NCBI RefSeq assembly: GCF_003595175.1
Contig: NZ_CP032419.1
Location: 1,240,001 to 1,304,000, forward strand
Reading direction: 5' to 3'
Source of the DNA: Pseudomonas cavernae
GTDB taxonomy: Bacteria > Pseudomonadota > Gammaproteobacteria > Pseudomonadales > Pseudomonadaceae
DNA: 64,000 nt
Positions 50,756 to 62,644 of this stretch are shown in pieces. A model generated the notes under the pieces. It searched no databases and had not been told where the DNA came from. It saw only the letters and a program-made list of their open reading frames with translations. The position numbers were made by a program, and so were the translations under genes. Position 1 is the stretch's first letter; each line of letters begins with the position of its first letter.

Positions 50756-52618
50756 ATGGCCTTACTGCAGATTGCCGAGCCCGGACAAAGCCCTCAGCCA
50801 CACCAGCGTCGTCTGGCCGTCGGGATCGATCTGGGCACCACCAACTCGCTGGTCGCTGCCGTGCGCAGTGGTTTGGCTGCGCCTTTGCCTGACCATGACG
50901 GGCAGGTGATCCTGCCGTCGGCAGTGCGCTATCACGCCGATCATGTCGAGGTCGGCCAGTCAGCCAGGGTGGCTGCTGCCAGCGACCCGCTGAATACCGT
51001 GCTGTCGGTCAAGCGCCTAATGGGGCGTGGCTTGGAAGACGTCAAGCAGTTGGGTGAGCAACTGCCCTATCGTTTCGTCGATGGCGAGTCGCATATGCCG
51101 TTCATCGAGACGGTGCAGGGCGCGAAAAGCCCGGTGGAAGTTTCCGCCGATATCCTCAAGGTCTTGCGTCAGCGTGCCGAGGCGAGCCTGGGTGGCGAGT
51201 TGGTCGGGGCGGTGATCACGGTGCCGGCCTATTTCGACGAGGCGCAGCGCCAGGCGACCAAAGATGCCGCGCGCTTGGCCGGTCTCAATGTGTTGCGGCT
51301 GCTCAATGAGCCGACCGCGGCGGCCGTAGCTTATGGTTTGGATCAGCAAGCCGAAGGGGTCGTGGCGATCTACGACCTGGGCGGCGGAACCTTCGACATA
51401 TCGATCCTGCGTCTGACCCGTGGGGTCTTCGAGGTGCTGGCAACGGGGGGTGACAGCGCGCTAGGTGGCGACGACTTCGATCATGCCATCGCCGGCTGGA
51501 TCGTCGAGCAGGCCGGCTTGTCTGCTGACCTTGCGCCGGGCGTCCAACGCAGCCTGTTGCAAAGCGCTTGTGCGGCGAAAGAAGCACTGACCGATGCGGC
51601 GCAAGTCGAGGTGGTGTATGGCGACTGGCGTGGCCAGTTGTCCCGTGCGCACTTCGACGCACTAATCGAGCCGCTGCTGGCGCGCAGCCTCAAGGCGTGC
51701 CGGCGCGCAGTGCGCGACGTCGGTATCGAAATCGATGAGGTCGAGGCCGTGGTGATGGTCGGCGGTTCGACCCGTGTGCCGCGGGTGCGCGAGGCGGTGG
51801 GCGCGCTGTTTGGTCGCCAGCCGTTGACCGATATCGATCCGGATCAAGTGGTTGCCATCGGTGCAGCGATCCAGGCCGATACCCTGGCCGGCAACAAGCA
51901 GGATGGCGAAGAGTTGCTGCTGCTGGATGTGATTCCGCTGTCGCTGGGCTTGGAAACCATGGGTGGCCTGATGGAGAGGGTGATTCCGCGCAACACCACG
52001 ATTCCGGTGGCGCGGGCCCAGGATTTCACCACCTATAAAGACGGCCAGACGGCCATGATGATCCATGTGTTGCAGGGTGAGCGCGAGCTGATCAGTGCCT
52101 GTCGTTCGCTGGCACGCTTCGAATTGCGCGGGATTCCGCCGATGGTGGCGGGTGCGGCGAAGATTCGCGTGACCTTCCAGGTCGATGCCGATGGTCTACT
52201 CAATGTCGCTGCGCGCGAGTTGGGTTCAGGTGTCGAGGCCAGCATCCAGGTCAAGCCGTCCTATGGGCTTACCGATGGCGAGATTGCCCGCATGTTGCAG
52301 GACTCCTTCCAGAACGCCGGCGAAGACAAGGCGGCGCGGGCTCTGCGCGAGCAGCAGGTGGATGCCGAACGTCTGCTGGAGGCCGTGCAGTCGGCGCTGG
52401 ACACCGATGGTCAGGATCTGCTCAGTGCGGACGAGCGCGTGGCGATTGATATGCAGATGCAGGCGTTGCGCGAGCTGCTGGGCAGCACCGATGCGGTGGC
52501 CATCGAACAGCAAACCAAGCGCCTTTCCCAGATTACCGATGCCTTTGCCGCGCGGCGGATGGATGCCACCGTCAAGGCGGCCTTGTCCGGCCGTCGGCTC
52601 AACGAACTTGAGGATTAA
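50756..52618 (+). CDS. hscA: Fe-S protein chaperone HscA
   Basis: This 620-residue Hsp70 is specialised for IscU. The nucleotide-binding domain shows [27 protein letters not shown] and [14 protein letters not shown]. The substrate-binding domain follows. It lacks the long acidic tail of DnaK, which distinguishes it. HscB and IscU are encoded in the same operon. Confidence 0.96.
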   Translation: MALLQIAEPGQSPQPHQRRLAVGIDLGTTNSLVAAVRSGLAAPLPDHDGQVILPSAVRYHADHVEVGQSARVAAASDPLNTVLSVKRLMGRGLEDVKQLGEQLPYRFVDGESHMPFIETVQGAKSPVEVSADILKVLRQRAEASLGGELVGAVITVPAYFDEAQRQATKDAARLAGLNVLRLLNEPTAAAVAYGLDQQAEGVVAIYDLGGGTFDISILRLTRGVFEVLATGGDSALGGDDFDHAIAGWIVEQAGLSADLAPGVQRSLLQSACAAKEALTDAAQVEVVYGDWRGQLSRAHFDALIEPLLARSLKACRRAVRDVGIEIDEVEAVVMVGGSTRVPRVREAVGALFGRQPLTDIDPDQVVAIGAAIQADTLAGNKQDGEELLLLDVIPLSLGLETMGGLMERVIPRNTTIPVARAQDFTTYKDGQTAMMIHVLQGERELISACRSLARFELRGIPPMVAGAAKIRVTFQVDADGLLNVAARELGSGVEASIQVKPSYGLTDGEIARMLQDSFQNAGEDKAARALREQQVDAERLLEAVQSALDTDGQDLLSADERVAIDMQMQALRELLGSTDAVAIEQQTKRLSQITDAFAARRMDATVKAALSGRRLNELED

Positions 52619-52625
52619 CGAGAAG

Positions 52626-52964
52626 ATGCCGCAGATCATTATTCTGCCTCACGCCGAACACTGTCCTGAGGGGGCGGTGATTGACGCGCAGCCAGGCGAA
52701 ACCGTGTTGAATGCCGCGCTGCGCTGCGGCATCGACATCGAGCATGCCTGCGAAAAGTCCTGTGCCTGCACCACTTGCCATGTGATCGTGCGCGAGGGTT
52801 TCAACTCCATGGAGCCTTCCGATGAGCTGGAGGACGACATGCTGGACAAGGCCTGGGGGCTCGAGCCCAATTCGCGCCTGTCCTGCCAGGCTGTGGTGGT
52901 GGATGAAGATCTGGTGGTCGAGATCCCCAAATACACCATCAATCAGGTGTCCGAAGGACACTGA
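52626..52964 (+). CDS. fdx: ISC-system [2Fe-2S] ferredoxin
   Basis: The product has 112 residues. The start at 52626 is seven bases after hscA. The [2Fe-2S] ligands are in ACEKSCACTTCHV (Cys-x5-Cys-x2-Cys) with a fourth in RLSCQAVV. It donates electrons for cluster assembly on IscU. The acidic patch GLEPNS and DELEDDMLD are family-typical. Confidence 0.95.
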   Translation: MPQIIILPHAEHCPEGAVIDAQPGETVLNAALRCGIDIEHACEKSCACTTCHVIVREGFNSMEPSDELEDDMLDKAWGLEPNSRLSCQAVVVDEDLVVEIPKYTINQVSEGH

Positions 52965-52987
52965 GACGGGATCGCAGGAGCGCAAAC

Positions 52988-53188
52988 ATGAGTCTGAAAT
53001 GGACCGATGTGCTGGATGTTGCCATCGAGCTGGCCGAGCGCAAGCCGGAGGTCGATCCGCGTTATGTCAATTTCGTCGATCTGCATCGCTGGGTGCTGGA
53101 GTTGCCGGACTTCAGCGATGACCCGCAGCGCGGCGGTGAAAAGGTGCTCGAAGCGATTCAGGCGGCCTGGATCGAAGAGTCCGACTAA
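52988..53188 (+). CDS. iscX: Fe-S cluster assembly protein IscX
   Basis: The product has 66 residues, an acidic protein beginning MSLKWTDVLDVAIELAERKPEVDP with the conserved FVDLHRWVLELPDF and the C-terminal ILEAIQAAWIEE-like ending (here VLEAIQAAWIEESD). It binds IscS and iron and tunes cluster assembly. It is the last gene of the isc operon. Confidence 0.94.
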   Translation: MSLKWTDVLDVAIELAERKPEVDPRYVNFVDLHRWVLELPDFSDDPQRGGEKVLEAIQAAWIEESD

Positions 53189-53229
53189 GCGGATAGCGCC
53201 TGCGGGCGCAGCCCTACGCATTTAACCGG

Positions 53230-53258
53230 AACCCGCGTATAATTTGCGGGTTTAATTT
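53230..53258 (+). terminator. Terminator after iscX, overlapping a -10-like sequence
   Basis: Stem AACCCGC/GCGGGTT (53230-53236, 53246-53252) followed by TAATTTTT. The loop contains TATAAT (53238-53243), a perfect -10 that could serve ndk, but no good -35 lies 16-18 bases upstream. Confidence 0.65.
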
Positions 53259-53289
53259 TTCGCTTTAACCCTTGTTTCTGGAGCTTTCC

Positions 53290-53721
53290 ATGGCTGTTCA
53301 ACGCACTTTCTCCATCATCAAGCCTGACGCCGTTGCTAAAAACGTAGTTGGCGAGATCGTCACTCGTTTCGAAAAAGCCGGCCTGCGCGTCGTGGCTTCG
53401 AAAATGGTTCAGCTGTCCGAGCGTGAAGCCGGCGGTTTCTACGCCGAGCACAGCGAGCGTGGCTTCTTCAAAGATCTGGTTGCTTTCATGGTTTCCGGTC
53501 CGGTCATCGTTCAGGTTCTGGAAGGTGAAGACGCTATCGCCAAAAACCGCGAACTGATGGGTGCTACCAACCCGAAAGAAGCGGCTGCTGGCACCATTCG
53601 CGCCGATTTCGCCGTTTCCATCGACGAAAATGCTGTACACGGCTCCGATTCCGAAGCCTCCGCTGCGCGTGAAATCGCTTACTTCTTCGCTGCTACCGAG
53701 GTTTGCGCGCGCATTCGCTGA
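53290..53721 (+). CDS. ndk: Nucleoside diphosphate kinase
   Basis: The product has 143 residues from [18 protein letters not shown]. It balances NTP and dNTP pools. The catalytic histidine is His117 in NAVHGSDS. The [15 protein letters not shown] block is family-typical. Its codon use is richer in T-ending codons than in its neighbours, consistent with high expression. It lies 23 bases before rlmN. Confidence 0.97.
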   Translation: MAVQRTFSIIKPDAVAKNVVGEIVTRFEKAGLRVVASKMVQLSEREAGGFYAEHSERGFFKDLVAFMVSGPVIVQVLEGEDAIAKNRELMGATNPKEAAAGTIRADFAVSIDENAVHGSDSEASAAREIAYFFAATEVCARIR

Positions 53722-53744
53722 GGCGAGCTCGCGAGGATGAAGCC

Positions 53745-54893
53745 ATGACTGACGCTGCCGGCAAAATCAATCTGTTGGGTCTAACCCAGCCTGAGATGGA
53801 AAAATTCTTCGAGTCGATCGGCGAGAAGCGTTTCCGTGCCGGTCAGGTGATGAAGTGGATTCACCATTTTGGCGTCGATGATTTCGACGCCATGACCAAT
53901 GTCGGCAAGGCCTTGCGCGAAAAGCTCAAGGCCTGTGCCGAGATTCGCGGTCCGGAAGTGGTCAGCCAGGACATCTCCAGCGATGGCACCCGCAAGTGGG
54001 TGGTGCGCGTGGCGTCCGGTAGCTGCGTCGAGACCGTGTACATTCCCCAGGGCAAGCGCGGCACCTTGTGCGTTTCGTCCCAGGCGGGCTGCGCGCTGGA
54101 TTGCAGCTTCTGCTCTACCGGCAAGCAAGGCTTCAACAGCAACCTCACCGCCGCCGAAGTGATCGGCCAGGTGTGGATTGCCAACAAATCCTTCGGTTCC
54201 GTGCCGGCGACCGTCGATCGCGCCATCACCAACGTGGTGATGATGGGCATGGGCGAGCCGCTGCTGAATTTCGACAACGTAGTCGCCGCCATGCATCTGA
54301 TGATGGATGACCTCGGCTATGGCATCTCCAAGCGCCGGGTGACCCTGTCCACCTCCGGCGTGGCGCCGATGATCGACGAACTGGCCAAGGTCATCGACGT
54401 CTCCTTGGCGCTGTCGCTACACGCGCCTAATGATGAGCTGCGCAACCAGTTGGTGCCGATCAACAAGAAATACCCCTTGGCCATGCTGCTGGAAACCTGT
54501 CAGCGCTATATGTCGAGCCTCGGTGAGAAGCGCGTACTGACCGTTGAGTACACACTGCTTAAAGATGTGAACGATCGGCCTGAGCACGCTGAGCAGATGA
54601 TCGCATTACTGAAAGACGTGCCTTGCAAGATCAACCTGATTCCTTTTAATCCTTTCCCGCATTCGGGATACGAGCGGCCGAGCAACAATGCTATCCGCCG
54701 ATTCCAGGATCAATTGCACCATGCCGGTTTCAACGTCACCGTGCGCACCACGCGCGGTGAAGACATCGATGCGGCGTGCGGTCAGTTGGTCGGACAGGTA
54801 ATGGATCGCACGCGCCGAAGTGAGCGTTACATTGCCGTGCGCCAGCTGAGTAACGATGCTGACGCTCCGCAAACCGCCGCGAGCCGAACCTGA
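53745..54893 (+). CDS. rlmN: Dual-specificity RNA methyltransferase RlmN
   Basis: This radical SAM enzyme has 382 residues from [13 protein letters not shown]. The cluster motif CxxxCxxC is at Cys116, Cys120 and Cys123 (CALDCSFC). It methylates C2 of A2503 in 23S rRNA and A37 in some tRNAs. A catalytic cysteine occurs near the C-terminus (DAACGQL). [12 protein letters not shown] and [13 protein letters not shown] are conserved SAM-binding blocks. Confidence 0.95.
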   Translation: MTDAAGKINLLGLTQPEMEKFFESIGEKRFRAGQVMKWIHHFGVDDFDAMTNVGKALREKLKACAEIRGPEVVSQDISSDGTRKWVVRVASGSCVETVYIPQGKRGTLCVSSQAGCALDCSFCSTGKQGFNSNLTAAEVIGQVWIANKSFGSVPATVDRAITNVVMMGMGEPLLNFDNVVAAMHLMMDDLGYGISKRRVTLSTSGVAPMIDELAKVIDVSLALSLHAPNDELRNQLVPINKKYPLAMLLETCQRYMSSLGEKRVLTVEYTLLKDVNDRPEHAEQMIALLKDVPCKINLIPFNPFPHSGYERPSNNAIRRFQDQLHHAGFNVTVRTTRGEDIDAACGQLVGQVMDRTRRSERYIAVRQLSNDADAPQTAASRT

Positions 54894-54906
54894 AGAGAGG
54901 ATGTTC

Positions 54907-55668
54907 ATGACCCTGCGCGCCGCGCTTTGTGTGTTATTCGCCGGTTTGTTGGCCGGCTGTGTAAGTTCCGGCAGCGTCGATCCGATGAAGACCGGCGAGG
55001 GACGCGATGGGGCGCGGGATGCCTATATCCAGCTGGGTCTCGGCTATCTCCAGCAGGGGGCACCCGGCAAGGCCAAGCTGCCATTGAAGAAGGCCCTTGA
55101 ACTCGATCCATCGAGCAGCGATGCCCATGCTGCCTTGGCGCTGGTGTTTCAAACAGAGATGGAACCGGAACTGGCTGACGAGCACTTCCGCGAGGCGCTG
55201 TCCCAGAACAGCAAGGATCCGCGTATCCTGAACAACTATGGCAGCTTCCTCTATGAGCAGGGCCGCTATCAGGATGCGATGGAGCGTTATCTGCAGGCGG
55301 CCCAAGACAACCTCTATCCCGAGCGTTCACGGGTGTTCGAAAACCTCGGAATGACGTCGCTGAAGCTGAATCAGTCGCAACAGGCGGAGAGCTACTTCGA
55401 GCGTTCTGTGCGCCTGAACAAGCGCCAACCGCGGGCGCTGCTGGAGCTGGCCGAGTTGAGTTACCAGCGCAAAGAGTATGTGCCGGCGCGCAACTTCTAT
55501 GACAGCTTCAGCCAGTTGAGCGAGCAGAATGCCCGCAGCCTGCTGCTCGGCACGCGTCTGGCCAGCATCTTCGAAGATCGCGACAAGGCCGCCAGTCTGG
55601 GGCTGCAACTCAAACGTCTTTATCCCGGTACGCCGGAATATCAGCAATACCTGTCGGAGCAACGATGA
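54907..55668 (+). CDS. pilF: Type IV pilus biogenesis lipoprotein PilF (PilW)
   Basis: The product has 253 residues. The ATG at 54907 is preferred over 54901 because the AGAGG is correctly spaced from it. The signal peptide has the lipobox LLAGC. Several TPR repeats follow (AYIQLGLGYLQQGAPGKAKLPLKKALELDP and NNYGSFLYEQGRYQDAMERYLQAA are two). It is the pilotin needed for assembly of the PilQ secretin. It overlaps rodZ by four bases. Confidence 0.92.
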   Translation: MTLRAALCVLFAGLLAGCVSSGSVDPMKTGEGRDGARDAYIQLGLGYLQQGAPGKAKLPLKKALELDPSSSDAHAALALVFQTEMEPELADEHFREALSQNSKDPRILNNYGSFLYEQGRYQDAMERYLQAAQDNLYPERSRVFENLGMTSLKLNQSQQAESYFERSVRLNKRQPRALLELAELSYQRKEYVPARNFYDSFSQLSEQNARSLLLGTRLASIFEDRDKAASLGLQLKRLYPGTPEYQQYLSEQR

Positions 55669-56699
55669 AAGCGGCGCACCCCGAAGCTGTAGCGACGTCT
55701 CGCGTCAACCCGGGCGAGACTCTGCGTAAGGCCCGCGAACACAAGAACTGGAGCGTGGCCGAAGTGGCCGCCCAGCTCAATCTGACGGCCCAGCGCCTGA
55801 TCCAACTGGAAGCGGGCGAGTTCGACAAGTTGCCCGGGCATACGTTCGCGCGCGGCTACCTGCGCGCCTATGCCAAGCTGCTGGGAATGGACCAGGCCCT
55901 GGTGGTGCAGGAGTTCGACCAGTTCACCGGTACCGACGCCAGTGGCAGCAGCGTGCATGGCCTGGGTCGCATCGAGCAACCGGTGCGCTTGTCGCAGAGC
56001 GTGTTGCGCTTCGTCAGCTTCGGCTTGTTGCTCGCCCTGGCCGGCATCGGTTTCCTCTGGTGGCAGGATCAGGCGGCTGACCGCGGTGGCGAACAGGCTG
56101 GCCTAAGTCTTGAACATGTGGAGGTTGAAAGTGCCGACGGCACCACGCAAATCCATCCACTGGACGAGCCGGAGGATCAAGCGGTAGTCGAGGCGCAGGT
56201 CGAAAGCCAGGCGCCGTTGGCCGAGGTGCAGCCGGAATTGGCCGCACAGCCGGAAGCCGAGGTCACCGGCACCTCTGCTGCACCGGTCGCGCCGGCTGTT
56301 ACGCCCGTCAATCCGCCGGCAACTCAAGCGCCTGCGCCGATCAGCCCAGCGCCCGTGCAGGACACCGCCGCACAAACACCGACACCGACACAGGCTCCGA
56401 CTCCGGTCGCGGTCGCCACGGCTGCTGCGCCGAGCGTGCCAGTCAGCGCCGCCGCTGGCGAGGGCCAGGTACGCCTGGGCTTCACCGCCAATTGCTGGAT
56501 TCAAATTACTGACGCCAATGGCAAGGTGCTGGCCAGCGGGCTGAAACGCCCGGGCGACAGCGTCGAGCTGAGCGGCAGGGTCCCTCTGGAACTGCGTCTC
56601 GGCTACGCCCGTGGCGCGCAAGTCAGCTACAACGGTCAGGCAGTGGATGTGGCACCTTTCATCAGTGGCGAGACTGCACGCCTGAAACTGGGGCAATAA
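55665..56699 (+). CDS. rodZ: Cytoskeletal protein RodZ
   Basis: The product has 344 residues. The N-terminal helix-turn-helix (GETLRKAREHKNWSVAEVAAQLNLT) contacts MreB. A single membrane segment is near 115-133 (FGLLLALAGIGFLWW). A Pro/Ala/Thr-rich periplasmic linker (about 170-265) leads to a C-terminal DUF4115 beta-domain (VRLGFTANCWIQITDANGKVL). It maintains rod shape. Overlap with pilF and the short gap to ispG indicate one transcript. Confidence 0.93.
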   Translation: MKAAHPEAVATSRVNPGETLRKAREHKNWSVAEVAAQLNLTAQRLIQLEAGEFDKLPGHTFARGYLRAYAKLLGMDQALVVQEFDQFTGTDASGSSVHGLGRIEQPVRLSQSVLRFVSFGLLLALAGIGFLWWQDQAADRGGEQAGLSLEHVEVESADGTTQIHPLDEPEDQAVVEAQVESQAPLAEVQPELAAQPEAEVTGTSAAPVAPAVTPVNPPATQAPAPISPAPVQDTAAQTPTPTQAPTPVAVATAAAPSVPVSAAAGEGQVRLGFTANCWIQITDANGKVLASGLKRPGDSVELSGRVPLELRLGYARGAQVSYNGQAVDVAPFISGETARLKLGQ

Positions 56700-56702
56700 G
56701 CC

Positions 56703-57815
56703 ATGCACGGTGAATCTCCGATCAAACGTCGCCAATCGCGCAAGATTTGGGTCGGCTCGGTGCCGGTCGGCGGCGATGCGCCCATTGCGGTGCAGAGCAT
56801 GACCAACACCGATACCTGCGATGTCGCCGCCACCGTGGCGCAGATCCGCCGTCTGGAAGAGGCGGGTGCCGATATCGTCCGCGTTTCGGTTCCGGATATG
56901 GACGCCGCCGAGGCGTTCGGCAAGATCAAGCAGCAGGTCCAGGTGCCGCTGGTCGCCGACATCCATTTCGACTACCAGATCGCCCTGCGCGTGGCCGAGT
57001 TGGGCGTCGATTGCCTGCGCATCAACCCGGGCAACATCGGCCGCGAGGACCGGGTCAGGGCGGTAGTCGAAGCCGCGCGTGACAAGGGCATCCCGATCCG
57101 CATCGGCGTCAATGCCGGTTCGTTGGAAAAAGACCTGCAGAAAAAATACGGTGAGCCGACCCCGGCCGCGCTGGTCGAGTCGGCGCTGCGCCATGTCGAA
57201 CACCTCGATCGTCTGAACTTCCCGGATTTCAAGGTCAGCGTGAAGGCCTCCGACGTGTTCATGGCGGTCGAGGCCTATCGCCTGCTGGCCAAGCAGATCG
57301 AGCAGCCGCTGCATCTGGGCATCACCGAGGCCGGCGGCCTGCGCTCGGGCACGGTGAAGTCGGCGGTCGGTCTGGGCATGCTGCTCGCCGATGGCATCGG
57401 CGACACCATCCGCATTTCCCTGGCGGCTGACCCGGTGGAGGAGGTCAAGGTCGGTTACGACATCCTCAAGTCCCTGCATCTGCGCTCGCGTGGCATCAAC
57501 TTCATCGCCTGCCCGAGCTGCTCGCGGCAGAACTTCGATGTGGTCAAGACCATGAACGAGTTGGAAGGCCGTCTCGAGGATCTCCTGGTGCCGCTGGATG
57601 TGGCGGTGATCGGTTGCGTGGTCAATGGTCCCGGCGAAGCCAAGGAGGCGCATATCGGCCTGACCGGCGGTACGCCGAACAACCTGATCTATATCGACGG
57701 CAAGCCCGCGCAGAAACTGACCAATGACAACCTGGTGGACGAGCTCGAGAAGCTGATCCGCCGCAAAGCGGCCGAGAAGGCCGAGGCCGACGCGGCACTG
57801 ATTGCCCGTGGCTGA
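56703..57815 (+). CDS. ispG: 4-hydroxy-3-methylbut-2-en-1-yl diphosphate synthase IspG
   Basis: The product has 370 residues. It is the [4Fe-4S] enzyme of the MEP isoprenoid pathway. Motifs include [34 protein letters not shown], and the cluster cysteines in [10 protein letters not shown] plus [10 protein letters not shown]. It depends on the ISC system encoded 5 kb upstream for its cluster. Confidence 0.96.
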   Translation: MHGESPIKRRQSRKIWVGSVPVGGDAPIAVQSMTNTDTCDVAATVAQIRRLEEAGADIVRVSVPDMDAAEAFGKIKQQVQVPLVADIHFDYQIALRVAELGVDCLRINPGNIGREDRVRAVVEAARDKGIPIRIGVNAGSLEKDLQKKYGEPTPAALVESALRHVEHLDRLNFPDFKVSVKASDVFMAVEAYRLLAKQIEQPLHLGITEAGGLRSGTVKSAVGLGMLLADGIGDTIRISLAADPVEEVKVGYDILKSLHLRSRGINFIACPSCSRQNFDVVKTMNELEGRLEDLLVPLDVAVIGCVVNGPGEAKEAHIGLTGGTPNNLIYIDGKPAQKLTNDNLVDELEKLIRRKAAEKAEADAALIARG

Positions 57816-57834
57816 TGACTGCTAAGGATTTTCT

Positions 57835-59124
<1,290 letters not shown>

Positions 59125-59148
59125 GCATTTAGCGAAAGGAGTATTGGG

Positions 59149-59790
59149 GTGTCGCGTACAGAAGAAGAACAGTTGGCACTGGTCCAGGACTGGTGGCAGC
59201 GCAATGGCAAGCCCCTGCTGACTGGCGGCGCCTTGGCGCTGGTGGTGGTGTTCGGCTGGCAGGCCTGGCAGAAGTACCAGACCAACCAGGCGCAAGGGGC
59301 GTCGATGCTCTACCAACAGCTGCTGGAAACCACTTTCAGCCCGAGCGGCCAGCCGGATGCGGCCAAGGTCAGCGAGCTGGCCGGTAAGCTGAAGAGCGAG
59401 TATGCCGGTAGTCACTATGCCCAATATGGCAGCCTGTTCGTCGCCAAGGTGGCGGTCGATGCCGGCAAGCTTGACGATGCCGCTGCCGAGTTGCAGGCCG
59501 TCGTGAGCAAGCCATCGGATGACACCCTGGGTGAGCTGGCGCGTCAGCGTCTGGCCCGGGTGCTGTCGGCGCAAGGCAAGACCGAGGAAGGCCTCAAACT
59601 GCTCGAAGGCGAAGGCGACAAGGCCTATCTCGCCAGCCGCGAAGAACTCCGTGGCGACCTGCTGGCCAAGCTCGGGCGTACCGATGAAGCCCACGCCGCT
59701 TACGAGAAGGCCAAGGCGTCGCTGTCTGATGATGCCGCCGTGGGCAGCTTGCAAATGAAACTCGACGACCTGGCGAAAGGGGATGCGTGA
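59149..59790 (+). CDS. YfgM-like membrane-anchored TPR protein
   Basis: The product has 213 residues. The start is GTG at 59149 with AAAGGAG seven bases upstream. A short cytoplasmic N-terminus (EEEQLALVQDWWQRNGKPLL) leads to a membrane segment near 23-42 and a periplasmic TPR_21 domain. In E. coli YfgM binds SecYEG and periplasmic chaperones. It lies between hisS and bamB, the conserved YfgM position, and its 3' end overlaps an upstream bamB ATG. Confidence 0.9.
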   Translation: MSRTEEEQLALVQDWWQRNGKPLLTGGALALVVVFGWQAWQKYQTNQAQGASMLYQQLLETTFSPSGQPDAAKVSELAGKLKSEYAGSHYAQYGSLFVAKVAVDAGKLDDAAAELQAVVSKPSDDTLGELARQRLARVLSAQGKTEEGLKLLEGEGDKAYLASREELRGDLLAKLGRTDEAHAAYEKAKASLSDDAAVGSLQMKLDDLAKGDA

Positions 59791-59794
59791 CGTG

Positions 59795-60934
59795 ATGCGC
59801 TGGAAATATGCCGCACTGCTGGCCTTCGCCGTTCTCGCGGCGGGCTGCAGCAGCAATAGCAAGAAGGAACTGCCGCCCGCCGAACTGCCGGACTTCACCG
59901 AAGAAGTGCAGCTGAAGACCGAGTGGAGCCGCTCGATTGGCGACGGCCAGGGCGACAGCTACAACATGCTGGTTCCGGCCGTGGATGGCGACAGCATCTT
60001 CGCCGCCGACGTCAATGGCGAAGTCAAGGCGATGAACCGTCTGACCGGTGACGTACTGTGGGAGCAGGACCTCGACCTGCCGGTGTCCGGTGCGATCGGC
60101 GCCGGCTACGGCCTGGTGCTGGTGGGCACCCTGCGCGGTGAGGTGATCGCCCTGGATGCCAGTTCCGGCGAAGAAAAATGGCGCGCCCGGGTGACCAGCG
60201 AAGTGCTGGCGCCGCCGGCGAACAATGGCGATGTGGTGGTGGTGCAAACCCAGGACGACCGGATTATCGCCCTCGATGCCGCCACCGGCAGCCAGCGCTG
60301 GGTGTTCGACAACACCCCGGCAGTGTTGACCCTGCGTGGCACCAGTGCACCGCTGGTCACCAGCCGTCTGGCGATCGCCGGGCTGTCCACCGGCAAGGTC
60401 ATCGCCCTCGACATCCAGCGCGGCCTACCTGTCTGGGAGCAGCGCGTGGCCGTACCGCAAGGGCGCTCCGAGCTGGATCGCATCGTCGACATCGACGGTG
60501 CCCTGCGGCTTTCCGGCAATACCGTGTATGTCACCACCTATCAGGGCCGGGTCGCCGGACTGGATCTGGATAGCGGGCGAATTCTCTGGCAGCACGAGGC
60601 TTCCAGCTACGTTGGTCTGGCCGAGGGTCTGGGCAGCGTCTATGTGAGCGAAGCCAGTGGCACCGTCGACAGCATCGATGAGCGTTCGACTTCCGTGCTG
60701 TGGAGCAACGATAAGCTGGCGCGGCGGCAACTGTCGGCGCCGGAAGTATTCTCCAGCTACGTGGCCTTCGGCGATCTGGAAGGCTATCTGCATTTGGTCA
60801 GCCAGACCGACGGCCGCTTTGTCGGCCGCGAGCGCATCGACAGCGACGGCCTGCGGGCGCGCCCGCTGGTGGTGGGTGACTGGCTGTATGCTTACGGCAA
60901 TGGCGGCAAGCTGGTCGCGCTGACCATCCGCTAA
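59795..60934 (+). CDS. bamB: Outer membrane assembly lipoprotein BamB
   Basis: The product has 379 residues from [18 protein letters not shown]; the earlier ATG at 59783 is too close to GGGG. The lipobox LAAGC gives an N-terminal lipidated cysteine. An eight-bladed PQQ-type beta-propeller follows, with repeats such as [22 protein letters not shown] and [20 protein letters not shown]. BamB assists BamA in outer-membrane protein insertion. A terminator separates it from der. Confidence 0.95.
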   Translation: MRWKYAALLAFAVLAAGCSSNSKKELPPAELPDFTEEVQLKTEWSRSIGDGQGDSYNMLVPAVDGDSIFAADVNGEVKAMNRLTGDVLWEQDLDLPVSGAIGAGYGLVLVGTLRGEVIALDASSGEEKWRARVTSEVLAPPANNGDVVVVQTQDDRIIALDAATGSQRWVFDNTPAVLTLRGTSAPLVTSRLAIAGLSTGKVIALDIQRGLPVWEQRVAVPQGRSELDRIVDIDGALRLSGNTVYVTTYQGRVAGLDLDSGRILWQHEASSYVGLAEGLGSVYVSEASGTVDSIDERSTSVLWSNDKLARRQLSAPEVFSSYVAFGDLEGYLHLVSQTDGRFVGRERIDSDGLRARPLVVGDWLYAYGNGGKLVALTIR

Positions 60935-60950
60935 GCTGGGTTCTAGTGTC

Positions 60951-60990
60951 CGGCCGCTGCCGTTTCACGGCAGCGGCCGTTGTGTTTTCT
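60951..60990 (+). terminator. Terminator between bamB and der
   Basis: Thirteen-base perfect stem CGGCCGCTGCCGT/ACGGCAGCGGCCG with loop TTC, followed by TTGTGTTTTCT. Confidence 0.88.
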
Positions 60991-61011
60991 GTAATTGACT
61001 GGAGGGGCCTA

Positions 61012-62481
61012 ATGGTTCCCGTAATCGCCCTGGTGGGCCGGCCGAACGTCGGCAAATCCACCTTGTTCAACCGCCTGACCAGGAGCCGCGACGCCATCGT
61101 CGGCGACCTTTCCGGTCTGACCCGTGATCGTCAGTACGGTGAGGCGCGCTGGCAGGGGCGTACCTACATCGTGATCGACACCGGCGGCATTTCCGGCGAC
61201 GAGGAGGGCATCGACGCGAAGATGGCCGAGCAGTCGCTGCAGGCCATCGAGGAAGCCGACATCGTGCTGTTCATGGTCGACGCCCGCGCCGGCCTGTCGG
61301 CAGCCGACCAGATGATTGGCGAGCACCTGCGCAAGCGCAACAAGCGCAGCCTGCTGGTGGCGAACAAGATCGACAACCTCGATCCGGATGTGGCGCGTGC
61401 CGAATTCAGCCCGATGGGCCTCGGCGATGCCCTGCCGATCGCCGGTGCGCATGGTCGCGGCATCACCCAGTTGCTGGAAGCGGCACTCGGCGGCTTCCCC
61501 AAGGATGACGAGGAACAGGAAGAAGCGCACGCCGAAGAGGTGGCCGAAGGCGAGGAAGCCAAGCGCATTCCCGGGCCGAGCGAGAAGGATGGCATCAAGA
61601 TCGCCATCATCGGTCGGCCCAACGTCGGCAAATCGACCCTGGTCAACCGCATGCTCGGCGAGGAGCGGGTGATCGTTTATGACCATCCCGGTACCACCCG
61701 CGACAGCATCTACATCCCCTTCGAGCGCGAGGGCGAGAAATACACCCTGATCGATACCGCCGGTGTGCGCCGGCGCGGCAAGATCAACGAGGCGGTTGAG
61801 AAGTTCTCGGTAGTCAAGACGCTGCAGGCGATCCAGGACGCCAACGTGGTGATCTTCGTCATGGATGCCCGTGAAGGGGTGGTCGACCACGACCTCAACC
61901 TGCTCGGTTTCGCCCTGGAAACCGGCCGCTCGCTGGTCATCGCCCTGAACAAGTGGGACGGCATGGAACCGGGTGAGCGCGATTACGTGAAGACCGAGCT
62001 GGAGCGCCGGCTGTTCTTCGTCGACTTCGCCGATATCCACTTCATTTCCGCGCTGCACGGCACCGGCGTCGGCCATCTGTACAAGTCGGTGCAGGCTGCG
62101 TTCAAGTCGGCGATCACCCGCTGGCCGACCAGCCGCCTGACCCAGATCCTCGAGGACGCGGTGCAGGAGCACCAGCCGCCGCTGGTCAATGGCCGGCGCA
62201 TCAAGCTGCGCTACGCCCACCTCGGCGGTGCCAACCCGCCGCTGATCGTGATCCACGGCAATCAGGTCGAGGCGGTGCCCAAGTCCTACTCGCGCTACCT
62301 GGAGAACACCTACCGGCGCGTGCTCAAGCTGGTCGGCACGCCGATCCGCATCGAGTACAAGGGCGGCGATAACCCCTACGAGGGCAAGAAGAACACCCTC
62401 ACCGACCGCCAGGTGAACAAGAAGCGCCGGCTGATGAGCCACCACAAGAAGGCCGAGAAGAAGCGCCGCGACAAACGCTGA
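61012..62481 (+). CDS. der: Ribosome-associated GTPase Der (EngA)
   Basis: This tandem GTPase has 489 residues, starting [19 protein letters not shown] at 61012 with GGAGGGG upstream. Two G domains are clear, each with GRPNVGKST; the first has DTGG and NKID, the second [10 protein letters not shown] and NKWD. A basic C-terminal KH-like domain and tail ([20 protein letters not shown]) bind the ribosome. It is needed for 50S subunit maturation. Confidence 0.97.
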   Translation: MVPVIALVGRPNVGKSTLFNRLTRSRDAIVGDLSGLTRDRQYGEARWQGRTYIVIDTGGISGDEEGIDAKMAEQSLQAIEEADIVLFMVDARAGLSAADQMIGEHLRKRNKRSLLVANKIDNLDPDVARAEFSPMGLGDALPIAGAHGRGITQLLEAALGGFPKDDEEQEEAHAEEVAEGEEAKRIPGPSEKDGIKIAIIGRPNVGKSTLVNRMLGEERVIVYDHPGTTRDSIYIPFEREGEKYTLIDTAGVRRRGKINEAVEKFSVVKTLQAIQDANVVIFVMDAREGVVDHDLNLLGFALETGRSLVIALNKWDGMEPGERDYVKTELERRLFFVDFADIHFISALHGTGVGHLYKSVQAAFKSAITRWPTSRLTQILEDAVQEHQPPLVNGRRIKLRYAHLGGANPPLIVIHGNQVEAVPKSYSRYLENTYRRVLKLVGTPIRIEYKGGDNPYEGKKNTLTDRQVNKKRRLMSHHKKAEKKRRDKR

Positions 62482-62501
62482 GCCGCACGCGGCGACACCT
62501 G

Positions 62502-62536
62502 AAAAGGCGCAGAGGCTTAAGCTTCTGCGCCTTTTT
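62502..62536 (+). terminator. Terminator after der
   Basis: AAAAGGCGCAGA/TCTGCGCCTTTT with an inner palindrome GCTTAAGC and a T-run; A-rich on the other side. Confidence 0.9.
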
Positions 62537-62644
62537 CATATCCGTTGTGGTGCCGGCGGATGAGCCGATCGGCTATCCTCCGGCTTCGTGCCAGCCGCTG
62601 CCATGCGGCTCCGTCGTGGCGCGCGTCAGTGCAGGAAGGCCACC

